Shown here: piece by piece, positions 1 to 7,394 of the stretch
Layout: every line of letters begins with the position of its first letter
How positions within the stretch are numbered: the stretch's first letter is position 1
Assembly: GCF_023073315.1 (NCBI RefSeq)
Contig: NZ_JADPJH010000033.1
Span: 364,583-428,582 of the forward strand
Direction of reading: 5' to 3'
Source: Bradyrhizobium sp. 1
Lineage (GTDB): Bacteria > Pseudomonadota > Alphaproteobacteria > Rhizobiales > Xanthobacteraceae
DNA: 64,000 nucleotides
Notes under the pieces: generated by a model
What the model was told of the DNA's origin: nothing
What the model saw: only the letters and a program-made list of their open reading frames with translations
The model's database searches: none
Position numbers and translations under genes: made by a program

Positions 1-1246
1 GGATGGCCGTAAAGCCCCGGCTGTTGATCACCCGCTCGACGGCGCGGATCTTCTCGTCTGCTTGATGCGAGTCCTCGTCGCTTACGGTGACGGTCGTGGT
101 GATGTAGCCGAAGGCAACCAGATCGTCGCCAAGCTCGGAAAGCGCGGCGTCGGCGTCGAGAGCCTTGTTGCTGGCGTCGGTGTCGAGCAGCGCCACCTGC
201 TCGTTGAACATGACCTCCTTGAGGATTGCAGCGAGCGACTTTCGCTTGGCGAACCACTGCCGCCGATAACGCGACAGCGTGGCATTTGCCTGTGTGCGGT
301 CCAGCGGAATGAACCGGGTTGCCCAGCGATAGGCAACGCCGAGCCGGTTCAATTCGTCGAGCAGGCCGGGAAAGGTAACGTGCGGAAACCCCAGGACGGT
401 CAGCGCACGCAGATGGCTCCGCCCGATCGCCGGTGACAATCCCCCGGTCAACGGCTCATCGCTCAGGAAGCAGTCGAGATAGGCAGGAATCTTGGGAACG
501 ACGACCGGATGGCGCTTGGTCGAGACGCAGCTATGGAGATAGGTGAGCGTCTCCTCATCGTTGAGGGGCCAGATTTCGGGCAAGACCGACGAGAGCAGAT
601 CGATCGCACGATCGGTTTCCTGGACGAATCTTTGAAGATGATCGCGATAGCCTTTCTGGTTGCTGTCAAATCTCTGCTGGTCGTCAATCTCGCTGTCGCG
701 GACGCCCTCTTGCGCAGGACTTTTGATCGATTGGCCGCGGCGAATGCGCTTCCCCTTTCCCCCGACGCTAAGTCTCTCCTTAGGACGCTCCAGAAACAGA
801 CCTTCAAGGCGCGAGACCCTCTCGGAGGGCGGCAAATACACGAGCGTTAGATGCAGCACACTCTCGAAATGCTGCCCACCGGGGCGAGACGGATCCTCCC
901 ACGCCACCCCAGCGGCGCCTGAGAACGCGGCCCGCCGCTCTTCATCCACCAGCCAGGACACCGGATCGGGAAATTCCGACCGAGGATATTCGCCAGTCGG
1001 GATGCGCGTGGCATCGAAGAAGAGAGCCCAGCCTGAACCGAAGCGCTTCAAGACATTGTTGACGCGTGAGGTGACGCTCATCAGCTCAGCCTCGGTCGCA
1101 CTGTCGAGGTCCGGTCCGCGGTAGCGTAGCGTCCGTTGAAAGCTGCCATCCTTGTTCAGGATGACGCTAGGGGCGACCAGGCAAGCCCATGGCAGCCAAT
1201 CCGCCAGCCGATGGGCATCGCTGCGGAATTCTCTTAAGTTCAGCAT
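1..1246 (-). CDS. trbE: TrbE conjugal transfer ATPase (partial, C-terminus off window)
   Basis: This is the N-terminal part of TrbE/VirB4, the cytoplasmic ATPase of the mating-pair-formation type IV secretion system. Reading the minus strand from the ATG at 1246 gives one open frame of about 415 codons to the window edge. It begins MLNLREFRSDAHRLADWLPW and continues with the CagE/TrbE/VirB4 N-terminal domain pattern (DGSFQRTLRYRGPDLDS). The Walker motifs of the family (about 810 residues) would lie beyond the edge. The start overlaps the end of trbD by 7 bases, which indicates translational coupling. It is the last visible gene of the trbB-C-D-E run. Identity is confident; integrity of the rest cannot be judged. 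Confidence 0.9.
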   Translation of the reverse strand, partial: MLNLREFRSDAHRLADWLPWACLVAPSVILNKDGSFQRTLRYRGPDLDSATEAELMSVTSRVNNVLKRFGSGWALFFDATRIPTGEYPRSEFPDPVSWLVDEERRAAFSGAAGVAWEDPSRPGGQHFESVLHLTLVYLPPSERVSRLEGLFLERPKERLSVGGKGKRIRRGQSIKSPAQEGVRDSEIDDQQRFDSNQKGYRDHLQRFVQETDRAIDLLSSVLPEIWPLNDEETLTYLHSCVSTKRHPVVVPKIPAYLDCFLSDEPLTGGLSPAIGRSHLRALTVLGFPHVTFPGLLDELNRLGVAYRWATRFIPLDRTQANATLSRYRRQWFAKRKSLAAILKEVMFNEQVALLDTDASNKALDADAALSELGDDLVAFGYITTTVTVSDEDSHQADEKIRAVERVINSRGFTAI

Positions 1247-1497
1247 GCGAGCCGGCCCTTGTGCTTGGTGTGACGGGTGGCGACTTCGACGAAGGCCGGG
1301 TCGCGTTTGGCGAACCAAACGGCCGCACTGTGGCCGATGACCCAGAGCACGAGGCCTGCGAGCCAAAGGCGCAGGCCGAGTGCCAGCACGGCCGAGAGGG
1401 TCCCGATCAGGATGGCGGCGGCACGCGGGGCGCCGCCGATCAGGATGGGTTCGGTCAAGGAGCGGTGAAGCACCAGTTCAAAACCTTCCGCGCGCAT
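1240..1497 (-). CDS. trbD: TrbD conjugal transfer protein
   Basis: TrbD (VirB3-like) is a small inner-membrane component of the mating-pair-formation channel. The 85-residue product has the usual N-terminal 'FELVLHRSLTEPILIGGAPR' type segment, followed by two closely spaced hydrophobic stretches (about residues 24-50) and a basic tail. The ATG at 1497 is chosen because it overlaps the trbC stop by one base (TGATG), and the stop overlaps trbE. Size and order trbC-trbD-trbE are as in rhizobial and Tn4371-like elements. Confidence 0.88.
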   Translation of the reverse strand: MRAEGFELVLHRSLTEPILIGGAPRAAAILIGTLSAVLALGLRLWLAGLVLWVIGHSAAVWFAKRDPAFVEVATRHTKHKGRLAC

Positions 1498-1865
1498 CAG
1501 ATCAGTGCTCCGCCGCCGAACGAGAAGAACGAAAGGAAAAAGGAGCTCGCGGCGAAGGCGATCGAGAGGCCGAACACGACCTGGACCATCTTGCGGAATC
1601 CACCGGAGGTGTCGCCGAAGGCCAGCGATATGCCGGTCACCGTGATGATGATGACGGCGACGATCTTGGCGACGGGCCCCTGCACGGACTCCAGGACGCG
1701 TTCGAGCGGTGCTTCCCATGGCATGCCTGAACCTGCGGCGTGTGCCGCAGTGACGCTGAGGAGCACGCAGGCCGAGGTCACCCCTAGCTCGACCAGAGGC
1801 AATCCGCTGACTGAACAGAAGCCGCGAAGGCGCGAACACACATTGAGAGGCAGTCGAATGGACAT
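1497..1865 (-). CDS. trbC: TrbC/VirB2 conjugal pilin precursor
   Basis: This is the major pilin subunit of the conjugative pilus. The 122-residue product has an N-terminal hydrophobic signal segment ending near AHA-AGSG (about residues 40-46). A mature part follows with two membrane segments (about VAVIIITVTGISLAF and VVFGLSIAFAASSFF), the standard VirB2/TrbC layout. TrbC pilins are usually cleaved and may be cyclised by the TraF peptidase, and a traF gene is present at 13168. It lies 18 bases downstream of trbB and is coupled to trbD. Confidence 0.88.
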   Translation of the reverse strand: MSIRLPLNVCSRLRGFCSVSGLPLVELGVTSACVLLSVTAAHAAGSGMPWEAPLERVLESVQGPVAKIVAVIIITVTGISLAFGDTSGGFRKMVQVVFGLSIAFAASSFFLSFFSFGGGALI

Positions 1866-1883
1866 GTTGTAGTCTCCTTCAGG

Positions 1884-2867
1884 TCAGGGGCGGTGGGAGG
1901 TGTTTGGAAGTCCGGGCGGGGTCTCGAGCAGGTAGTCGCCCGAGGAATCGAGGCCTTTGAGCTCGGCGACGGACTCGATGCGCCGTGCGGGTCCCCGCCC
2001 CTTGATGAAGACGATCAGGTCGATCGCCTCGGCAATGAGCCGGCGCGGCACGGTTGCGACCGCCTCCTGAATGAGCTGCTCGATCCGGTAGAGCGCAGCT
2101 CGAGCCGAGTTGGCATGGACCGTGGCAATCCCGCCGGGGTGTCCCGTATTCCAGGCCTTCAGCATGTCGAGGGCTTCGGCGCCTCTGACCTCACCGACGA
2201 TGATGCGGTCAGGGCGCAAGCGCAGGGTTGAGCGGACGAGATCGGCGAGGCTCGCGACGCCTGGCTTGGTCCGGAGCGTCACGGCGTCCTTTGCATCGCA
2301 GCGCAGCTCGCGGGTGTCCTCGATGATGACTACCCGCTCTTCGAGGCCGGCGATCTCCGCAAGAAGCGCATTGGCAAGCGTCGTCTTGCCCGAGCCGGTG
2401 CCGCCGGCGATCAGGATGCTGCGTGCGTCGGTGACCGCGGCCGCTAGCACCTTTGCCATCAGTGGCGAGGCAATCTGCGCCTTGACGTAATCGGACAAGC
2501 GAAACGTCGTCGTTGCGGGCTTGCGGATGGAAAAGCAAGGCGCGAGCGCGACCGGCGGCAAGACGCCTTCAAAGCGCTCGCCGGTCTCGGGCAGCTCCGC
2601 GGAAATGATTGGAGACGAACCGCTCGCTTCCGCCCGCACGTGGCTGGCAACCAGCCGGATGATCCGCTCCGACTCCTGCGGCGTCAGAATGACGCCAGTG
2701 TCCGAGCGGCCCGTCCCGTGCCGGTCAAGCCAAAGCTTCCCATCGGGATTGACCATGACCTCGACGACATCAGGCTCTTCCAGCGCAAGCGCGATTGCTG
2801 GCCCCATCGCGGTCCGCAGCATGCCGCGGCGTCGTTCGCGGGTTTCTGGCGAGAGGAGATCAGACAT
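1884..2867 (-). CDS. trbB: TrbB conjugal transfer ATPase (VirB11 family)
   Basis: TrbB is the hexameric VirB11-type traffic ATPase of the conjugative secretion system, acting at the inner membrane. The 327-residue product has the N-terminal domain, a Walker A GGTGSGKTT at about residues 155-163, an Asp box (VIIEDTREL) and Walker B/His box motifs (RIIVGEVRGAEALDMLKAW, GIATVHANS). The ATG at 2867 (MSDLLSPETRERR) is chosen over longer upstream reading because it overlaps the CopG-like gene by 8 bases and matches the family start. It heads trbB-C-D-E. Confidence 0.92.
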   Translation of the reverse strand: MSDLLSPETRERRRGMLRTAMGPAIALALEEPDVVEVMVNPDGKLWLDRHGTGRSDTGVILTPQESERIIRLVASHVRAEASGSSPIISAELPETGERFEGVLPPVALAPCFSIRKPATTTFRLSDYVKAQIASPLMAKVLAAAVTDARSILIAGGTGSGKTTLANALLAEIAGLEERVVIIEDTRELRCDAKDAVTLRTKPGVASLADLVRSTLRLRPDRIIVGEVRGAEALDMLKAWNTGHPGGIATVHANSARAALYRIEQLIQEAVATVPRRLIAEAIDLIVFIKGRGPARRIESVAELKGLDSSGDYLLETPPGLPNTSHRP

Positions 2868-3411
2868 TGCCGACCTCCTCTCGCCCTGCCGGAGAATGCT
2901 CCGGCGGCTCACCCGTCGCGCTCTGCGCGCGGGATCCAGTATCGCTAGTTTGGACAGCGCCCAGAGGGGCGCCCTCCTCGATATTCCGCATGAAGAGATC
3001 TGGCTTCGAGGCGCTGACGCGATCCATGACGTCGGCGACAAGCCGACCACCGGAGGCGACGCGTTTCCCGACCTGGGCAACAAACATTTCGAACCGCTCG
3101 CGGCCCAGCGCACGCGCTGCATCCTGATCTTGCGAAGGCAGCGGCGGGGTGATGGTCAGGTAGTAGCGGACGAAAAGCGCAATAGTCTCCGCCAGCACGC
3201 TCACGTCACGGTCGGCTCGTTCCAGTTGCCGGCTCATCCGGTCCAGCCTTCGGATCAGCGCCGCATCGCCGCTCGTGTCCCGCTCAGGATTGAGAAAGCG
3301 ATCAAGCGCAGCGTCCACGATCGCTGACTTATTGGTTCCCGGGCGCTTGGCCGCGAGCTCAAGCCGTTGCGCCACGCTATCGCTGACATAGGCCGACAGT
3401 TTCGGTTTCAT
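2860..3411 (-). CDS. CopG/ribbon-helix-helix family protein between traG and trbB
   Basis: The first 45 residues (MKPKLSAYVSDSVAQRLEL..., TNKSAIVDAALDRFL) fit a CopG-type ribbon-helix-helix DNA-binding domain. The rest of the 183 residues is a charged, partly coiled-coil region without a recognised fold. A gene of this type is normally found between traG and trbB in rhizobial and Tn4371-like elements, where a role in transfer-gene regulation is assumed. It starts 12 bases after the traG stop and overlaps trbB, so all three are probably co-transcribed. Confidence 0.82.
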   Translation of the reverse strand: MKPKLSAYVSDSVAQRLELAAKRPGTNKSAIVDAALDRFLNPERDTSGDAALIRRLDRMSRQLERADRDVSVLAETIALFVRYYLTITPPLPSQDQDAARALGRERFEMFVAQVGKRVASGGRLVADVMDRVSASKPDLFMRNIEEGAPLGAVQTSDTGSRAQSATGEPPEHSPAGREEVGNV

Positions 3412-3423
3412 CGGGAATGCTCT

Positions 3424-5451
3424 TCAAAATGAGGGGAGAAGATCGTCATCGTCGCGGGTGACGGCGTGGGCTCGGCGTACGGAGTTGGATGCACTGGCTG
3501 CCTGCTGCATCTGGCTGCGGTCGGCGGCGACGTCGGATTCATCCTCGAGCAATCGTTCCTCGAGGGCGCGAGCATCGTTCACGGCCGGTGCGGCCTCATC
3601 GAACAACGGCAATTGCTGCTTGAGGCCGCCTTCCTCGTCGCCCGTCTGCATGAGCTCGCGATAAGGCAGCGTCGCAAGGCGAAGGTCGGTGGTGCGCACC
3701 TCGCCGCGCCAATCGTCGGTGCAGGCCGGCGGCCGATCGGCATATTCGTCGCCCGCCAGGGATGGCGGCTTGCGCAGACGACCGACGAAGTTTGCGTCCT
3801 CATAGTGCCGCAGCTTGATGGCACGGACCGGTGCAAGCCCGGAAACCAGCACGATGGCCTGGTCGGGCGGCAGCTGCATCACTTCGCCCGGCGTCAGCAA
3901 AGGACGCGCGGTCTCCTGACGGCTGACCATGACATGGCCGAGCCAGGGAGCCAGCCGATGACCGGCATAGTTGCGCTGTGCACGTAGTTCCGTCGCGGTA
4001 CCGAGGGCGTCCGAGATTCGCTTGGCGGTGCGCTCGTCATTGGCGGCGAAGGCAATGCGGACGTGACAATTGTCCAGGATCGCGTTGTTCTCGCCATACG
4101 CCTTTGCGATCTGGTTGAGCGACTGCGCGATCAGATAGGCGCGGATGCCATAGCCGGCCATGAACGCGAGCGCGCTTTCGAAGAAGTCGAGTCGGCCAAG
4201 TGCAGGAAACTCATCCAGCATCATCAGGAGTTGGCGGTGTTTGCGGTCACCTGCCTTGCTGTTCAGCGTCTCGGTCAACCGGCGGCCGATCTGGTTGAGG
4301 ATCAGCCTGATCAGCGGCTTGGTGCGGCTGATGTCCGATGGAGGGACGACGAGATAGAGCGTGACCGGCTTGTCGGCGCTAACAAGGTCTGCGATGCGCC
4401 AATCACAGCTTTCGGTGTTTCGGGTGACGACGGGATCGCGGTACAACCCAAGAAAGCTCACGGCGGTCGACAGAACTCCAGAGCGCTCGTTTTCGGACTT
4501 GTTGAGGAGCTCTCGTGCGGTCGCGGCGACGACGGGGTGCACCTTTGGCTCGGTCTCGGAGCCAAGATGATTGGTTGCCAGCATGATCCTGAGCGTCTTC
4601 TCAAAGGACTGCGCAGGATCGGCCAGGATCTCGGTGACCCGCGTGAGCGTCTTCTTCTGTTCCGCGTAAAGGACGTGGAGAATGACACCGACCAGGAGGG
4701 AGTGGCTGGTCTTCTCCCAATGGGTTCTGCGTTCGAGCGCCCCTTCGGGGTCGACCAGGATGTCGGCGATGTTCTGGACGTCGCGGACTTCGGCGGCCCC
4801 TTTGCGCACCTCAAGCAGCGGATTGTAGCGGGCGCTCCGCGAATCCGTGGGGTTGAACAGCAGGCAATGCGAGAATGTCGAGCGCCAACCGGAGGTCAAT
4901 TCCCAGTTTTCGCCCTTGATGTCATGCACCACCGCCGACGACGTCCATGACAGCAATGTCGGCAACACCAATCCCACGCCCTTGCCCGACCGGGTCGGCG
5001 CAAAGCACATGACGTGTTCCGGTCCATCGTGGCGCAGATAGTTGTTCTCGAGACGGCCCAGAAACACGCCCTTGGCTACGAAGAGGCCGGCCTCCTTGAT
5101 CTCTTTGGGCGTCGCCCAGCGCGCTGAGCCATAAGTCGTCACGAGCTGATTTTGCCGCGCCCGCCACACTGAGTTGAGGATTGCAAACAGCGCGCCGGCG
5201 ATGCCGCCAGCTGCAGCAATGGCCCCGCCCTCTTCAAAGATTTCGGGCGCGTACGCCTCGTAGGCAAACCACCATTCGAACAATCGCCAGGGCAGATAGA
5301 CCGGATAGCCGGCAACCAGGAACCATGGCACGCCAAGCCGCTCCTGAAAACCGAGAGCAGCCGCAGTCCATTGCGTTGCTCCCCACGTCGAGGCGATGAC
5401 GATGCCGAAGACGACAGTGATCTGACCGATGTAGATTTTTGCTGGAAACAT
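3424..5451 (-). CDS. traG: TraG/VirD4 type IV coupling protein
   Basis: This is the coupling protein that links the relaxase-DNA complex to the secretion channel; it is an inner-membrane hexameric ATPase. The N-terminus has hydrophobic membrane segments (about residues 8-60 and 75-95). A TraG/VirD4 ATPase domain follows with Walker A APTRSGKG near residue 155 and Walker B LLMMLDEFPALG near residue 410. The start is set at the ATG at 5451 (MFPAKIYIG); an in-frame GTG 12 bases upstream would add four residues. At 675 residues it has normal length. It begins the traG-copG-trb unit; upstream lie Fic (opposite strand) and the relaxase. Confidence 0.92.
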   Translation of the reverse strand: MFPAKIYIGQITVVFGIVIASTWGATQWTAAALGFQERLGVPWFLVAGYPVYLPWRLFEWWFAYEAYAPEIFEEGGAIAAAGGIAGALFAILNSVWRARQNQLVTTYGSARWATPKEIKEAGLFVAKGVFLGRLENNYLRHDGPEHVMCFAPTRSGKGVGLVLPTLLSWTSSAVVHDIKGENWELTSGWRSTFSHCLLFNPTDSRSARYNPLLEVRKGAAEVRDVQNIADILVDPEGALERRTHWEKTSHSLLVGVILHVLYAEQKKTLTRVTEILADPAQSFEKTLRIMLATNHLGSETEPKVHPVVAATARELLNKSENERSGVLSTAVSFLGLYRDPVVTRNTESCDWRIADLVSADKPVTLYLVVPPSDISRTKPLIRLILNQIGRRLTETLNSKAGDRKHRQLLMMLDEFPALGRLDFFESALAFMAGYGIRAYLIAQSLNQIAKAYGENNAILDNCHVRIAFAANDERTAKRISDALGTATELRAQRNYAGHRLAPWLGHVMVSRQETARPLLTPGEVMQLPPDQAIVLVSGLAPVRAIKLRHYEDANFVGRLRKPPSLAGDEYADRPPACTDDWRGEVRTTDLRLATLPYRELMQTGDEEGGLKQQLPLFDEAAPAVNDARALEERLLEDESDVAADRSQMQQAASASNSVRRAHAVTRDDDDLLPSF

Positions 5452-5962
5452 TGTCCGCCCCACTCACTCGCGTTAGCGAGCGCGGCGAGATGAAAAGCGG
5501 GAGAAGCTCAAGCATTCAACCGGAATAAAAATCGTGGTCAGCAACGAGATCCGTGTCGATCAAGCTCGTCTGTGAGAGATCGATGATGGGCCAGTTTCAG
5601 CGTGGTTGAGGAAGCGCCTCAATAGAAGGTGAACGGCCTGACCAAACTGGATCAATCGTCTGGCTCGGCTGATTGCTCAGCTCACCGACGTTTCAATCGA
5701 GGAAGCGAGCGACGAATCGAACGGACTCGTTGACACGTCGTTTCTCGAATTTGCGGCATCAACTGAGAATCCGAAGACGGGTCCGCGAAACGAGTATAAT
5801 TTGCGCGAGAGAACGGTGGGGGGCGTCCCATCGCCCCGTTCGGGCGCCCTGGCCAAGTGATCGTCGCAACGACATTCGCGCGTCGGCGGATTTTCGGTCC
5901 GGGAAGTGTCGGGAGCGAGGTCGTTAGGGAAACCGCAACCATACCGAGGGTCCCCCGCGCGA
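5452..5962. other. Intergenic region between traG and Fic gene
   Basis: About 510 bases with no convincing gene. Small reading frames here have no recognisable product and run through the palindromes described next. The region between relaxase, Fic and traG is a place where a traG promoter and possibly an origin of transfer could sit, but I could not recognise a nick-site motif. Confidence 0.4.
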
Positions 5963-6060
5963 TGCGGAGAATAGCCGCTCTATTCTCCGCATAAATTGCG
6001 GCGAATCCCTTGCGGATGCGGAGAATAGCCGCCATATTCTCCGCAAGGAGTGCGGAGAAT
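5963..6060 (+). promoter_or_regulatory. Tandem palindromic operators overlapping the Fic start
   Basis: Two perfect inverted repeats with the same arms, TGCGGAGAATA-N7-TATTCTCCGCA, lie at 5963-5991 and 6017-6045. A further half-site (TGCGGAGAAT) at 6051-6060 runs into the Fic start codon. The two full sites are 54 bases apart, about five helical turns, so they face the same side of the DNA. The last site contains the AAGGAG ribosome-binding site. This arrangement indicates repression of the Fic gene. The binder is unknown; the Fic protein itself has a C-terminal winged-helix-like part and is a candidate. Confidence 0.75.
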
Positions 6061-7162
6061 GCCAGGATATATCCATCAACTACCTGATTGGCCTCACTTT
6101 TCCTGGGATATCGATGCCTTGGCGAAACTGCTCGCGGCCGTCCGGCTTCGGCAGGGCCAACTCATAGGCCGGATGCAGACCCTCGGTTTCGCACAACAGG
6201 AAGAAGCTGTCCTGACCACCCTGACGGAGGAAGTCCTCAAGTCCAGCGAAATCGAGGGAGAGAAACTCGACAAGGATGCGGTGCGCTCTTCGCTTGCGCG
6301 TCGCCTCGGCATGGACGCGGGCGCCTTGCCATCGGCAGACCGTAACGTCGAAGGCGTTGTCGCGATGATGCTCGACGCCACGCAGAAGTTCAAAGCCGAG
6401 CTAACCGCAGAGAGGCTCTTCGGCTGGCATGCGTCGCTCTTTCCGACGGGCCGCAGCAACCTGAAGAAGATCGCGGTGGGAGCCTGGCGGGATGCGGCAG
6501 CGGGACCGATGCAGGTTGTCTCAGGCGATTATGGTCGTGAGCGCGTCCATTACGAGGCACCCACCGCCGAAAAGCTCGATGCTGAAATGACCGCGTTTCT
6601 GAGCTGGTACAACACCGAGGAGAAGATTGACCCGATCATCAAGGCCGCGATCGCGCATCTTTGGTTCGTGACCATCCACCCTTTCGAGGACGGCAACGGA
6701 CGCATCGCCCGCGCCATCGCCGACATGTCCCTTGCCCGCTCTGAAGGAATTCCGCAGCGCTTCTACAGCATGTCCGCCCAGATACGCAGCGAGCGGAAGA
6801 CCTACTATGACATGCTGGAGAGCACCCAGAAAGGCGACCTCAACATCACGCCCTGGCTTGAGTGGTTCCTGGGCTGCCTCGATCGCGCTTTCACTGGAGC
6901 TGAGACCATTCTCGCAGCGGTGCTTGCAAAAGCCGACTTCTGGAAACGGCATGCCACAGCGCGGATCAATGAGCGGCAGCGCGACATGCTGAACCGTCTG
7001 CTGGACGGGTTCGAGGGCAAGCTGACATCCAGCAAGTGGGCCAGAATCGAGAAGTGCTCGCCCGACACTGCCTTGCGCGACATCCAGGACCTCGTTGATC
7101 AGGGCATTCTCGCCAAGGACGAAGGCGGAGGCCGAAGTACAAGTTATTCGCTCGTCGCTTGA
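6059..7162 (+). CDS. Fic family protein (probable AMP-transferase) with C-terminal winged helix
   Basis: Fic proteins transfer AMP (or another nucleotide moiety) to hydroxyl side chains of target proteins. The 367-residue product has the active-site motif HPFEDGNGRIAR at about residues 207-218. An N-terminal inhibitory motif SSEIEG at about 62-67 is typical of self-inhibited class II Fic proteins. The last 80 residues look like a winged helix-turn-helix. The ATG at 6059 is chosen because AAGGAG lies 8 bases upstream; a GTG at 6050 is inside that ribosome-binding site. It is on the opposite strand to the conjugation genes, between relaxase and traG, and carries its own operators, so it is probably a cargo gene. 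Its target is unknown. Confidence 0.9.
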   Translation: MPGYIHQLPDWPHFSWDIDALAKLLAAVRLRQGQLIGRMQTLGFAQQEEAVLTTLTEEVLKSSEIEGEKLDKDAVRSSLARRLGMDAGALPSADRNVEGVVAMMLDATQKFKAELTAERLFGWHASLFPTGRSNLKKIAVGAWRDAAAGPMQVVSGDYGRERVHYEAPTAEKLDAEMTAFLSWYNTEEKIDPIIKAAIAHLWFVTIHPFEDGNGRIARAIADMSLARSEGIPQRFYSMSAQIRSERKTYYDMLESTQKGDLNITPWLEWFLGCLDRAFTGAETILAAVLAKADFWKRHATARINERQRDMLNRLLDGFEGKLTSSKWARIEKCSPDTALRDIQDLVDQGILAKDEGGGRSTSYSLVA

Positions 7163-7267
7163 ATGCCGTTCGTTGCGGCGAGCGCATCCCTTGGACCGTC
7201 CAGCTTTCCGACGATCATTGTCCACCCGGGCAGCCGCCGGTCCGCGGGCGCGGAGGCCTCTACCCGA

Positions 7268-7297
7268 GTTATACTATTCTCGCGAAGATAGTATAAC
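7268..7297 (+). promoter_or_regulatory. Near-perfect 30-bp palindrome before an orphan start codon
   Basis: Arms GTTATACTAT and ATAGTATAAC are perfect 10-base inverted repeats around TCTCGCGAAG, which is itself nearly symmetric. An ATG follows two bases later at 7299. The placement matches an operator for a small regulated gene. The site shares TATTCTC with the Fic operators. The gene it once served appears truncated (next entry). Confidence 0.6.
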
Positions 7298-7298
7298 C

Positions 7299-7394
7299 AT
7301 GAAGAGTTTCAGCGCGTTGCACGCGATTGTGAGAGCTTTGTGCGAACCGCCTCGCCGAAGAAACGAGCTGGCTCCTCCCGACAGCCCAGCGCCC
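7299..7394 (+). pseudogene. Possible truncated 5' end of a lost gene
   Basis: The ATG at 7299 starts a frame MKSFSALHAIVRALCEPP, but after about 30 codons it runs antisense through the end of the relaxase gene. Only the first part can be unique sequence. The strong operator-like palindrome directly in front suggests that a regulated cargo gene began here and was cut off. I do not recognise the product. Confidence is low. Confidence 0.25.

Noticed and set aside
5452..5962. Possible origin of transfer
   Set aside because: Location between relaxase, Fic and traG is plausible, but no nick-site motif was recognised. A comparison with mapped oriT sites of rhizobial ICEs would be needed.
5682..6035. 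117-codon minus-strand frame upstream of Fic
   Set aside because: It translates through both Fic operator palindromes, giving repeated ILRI segments; this is a by-product of the operators.
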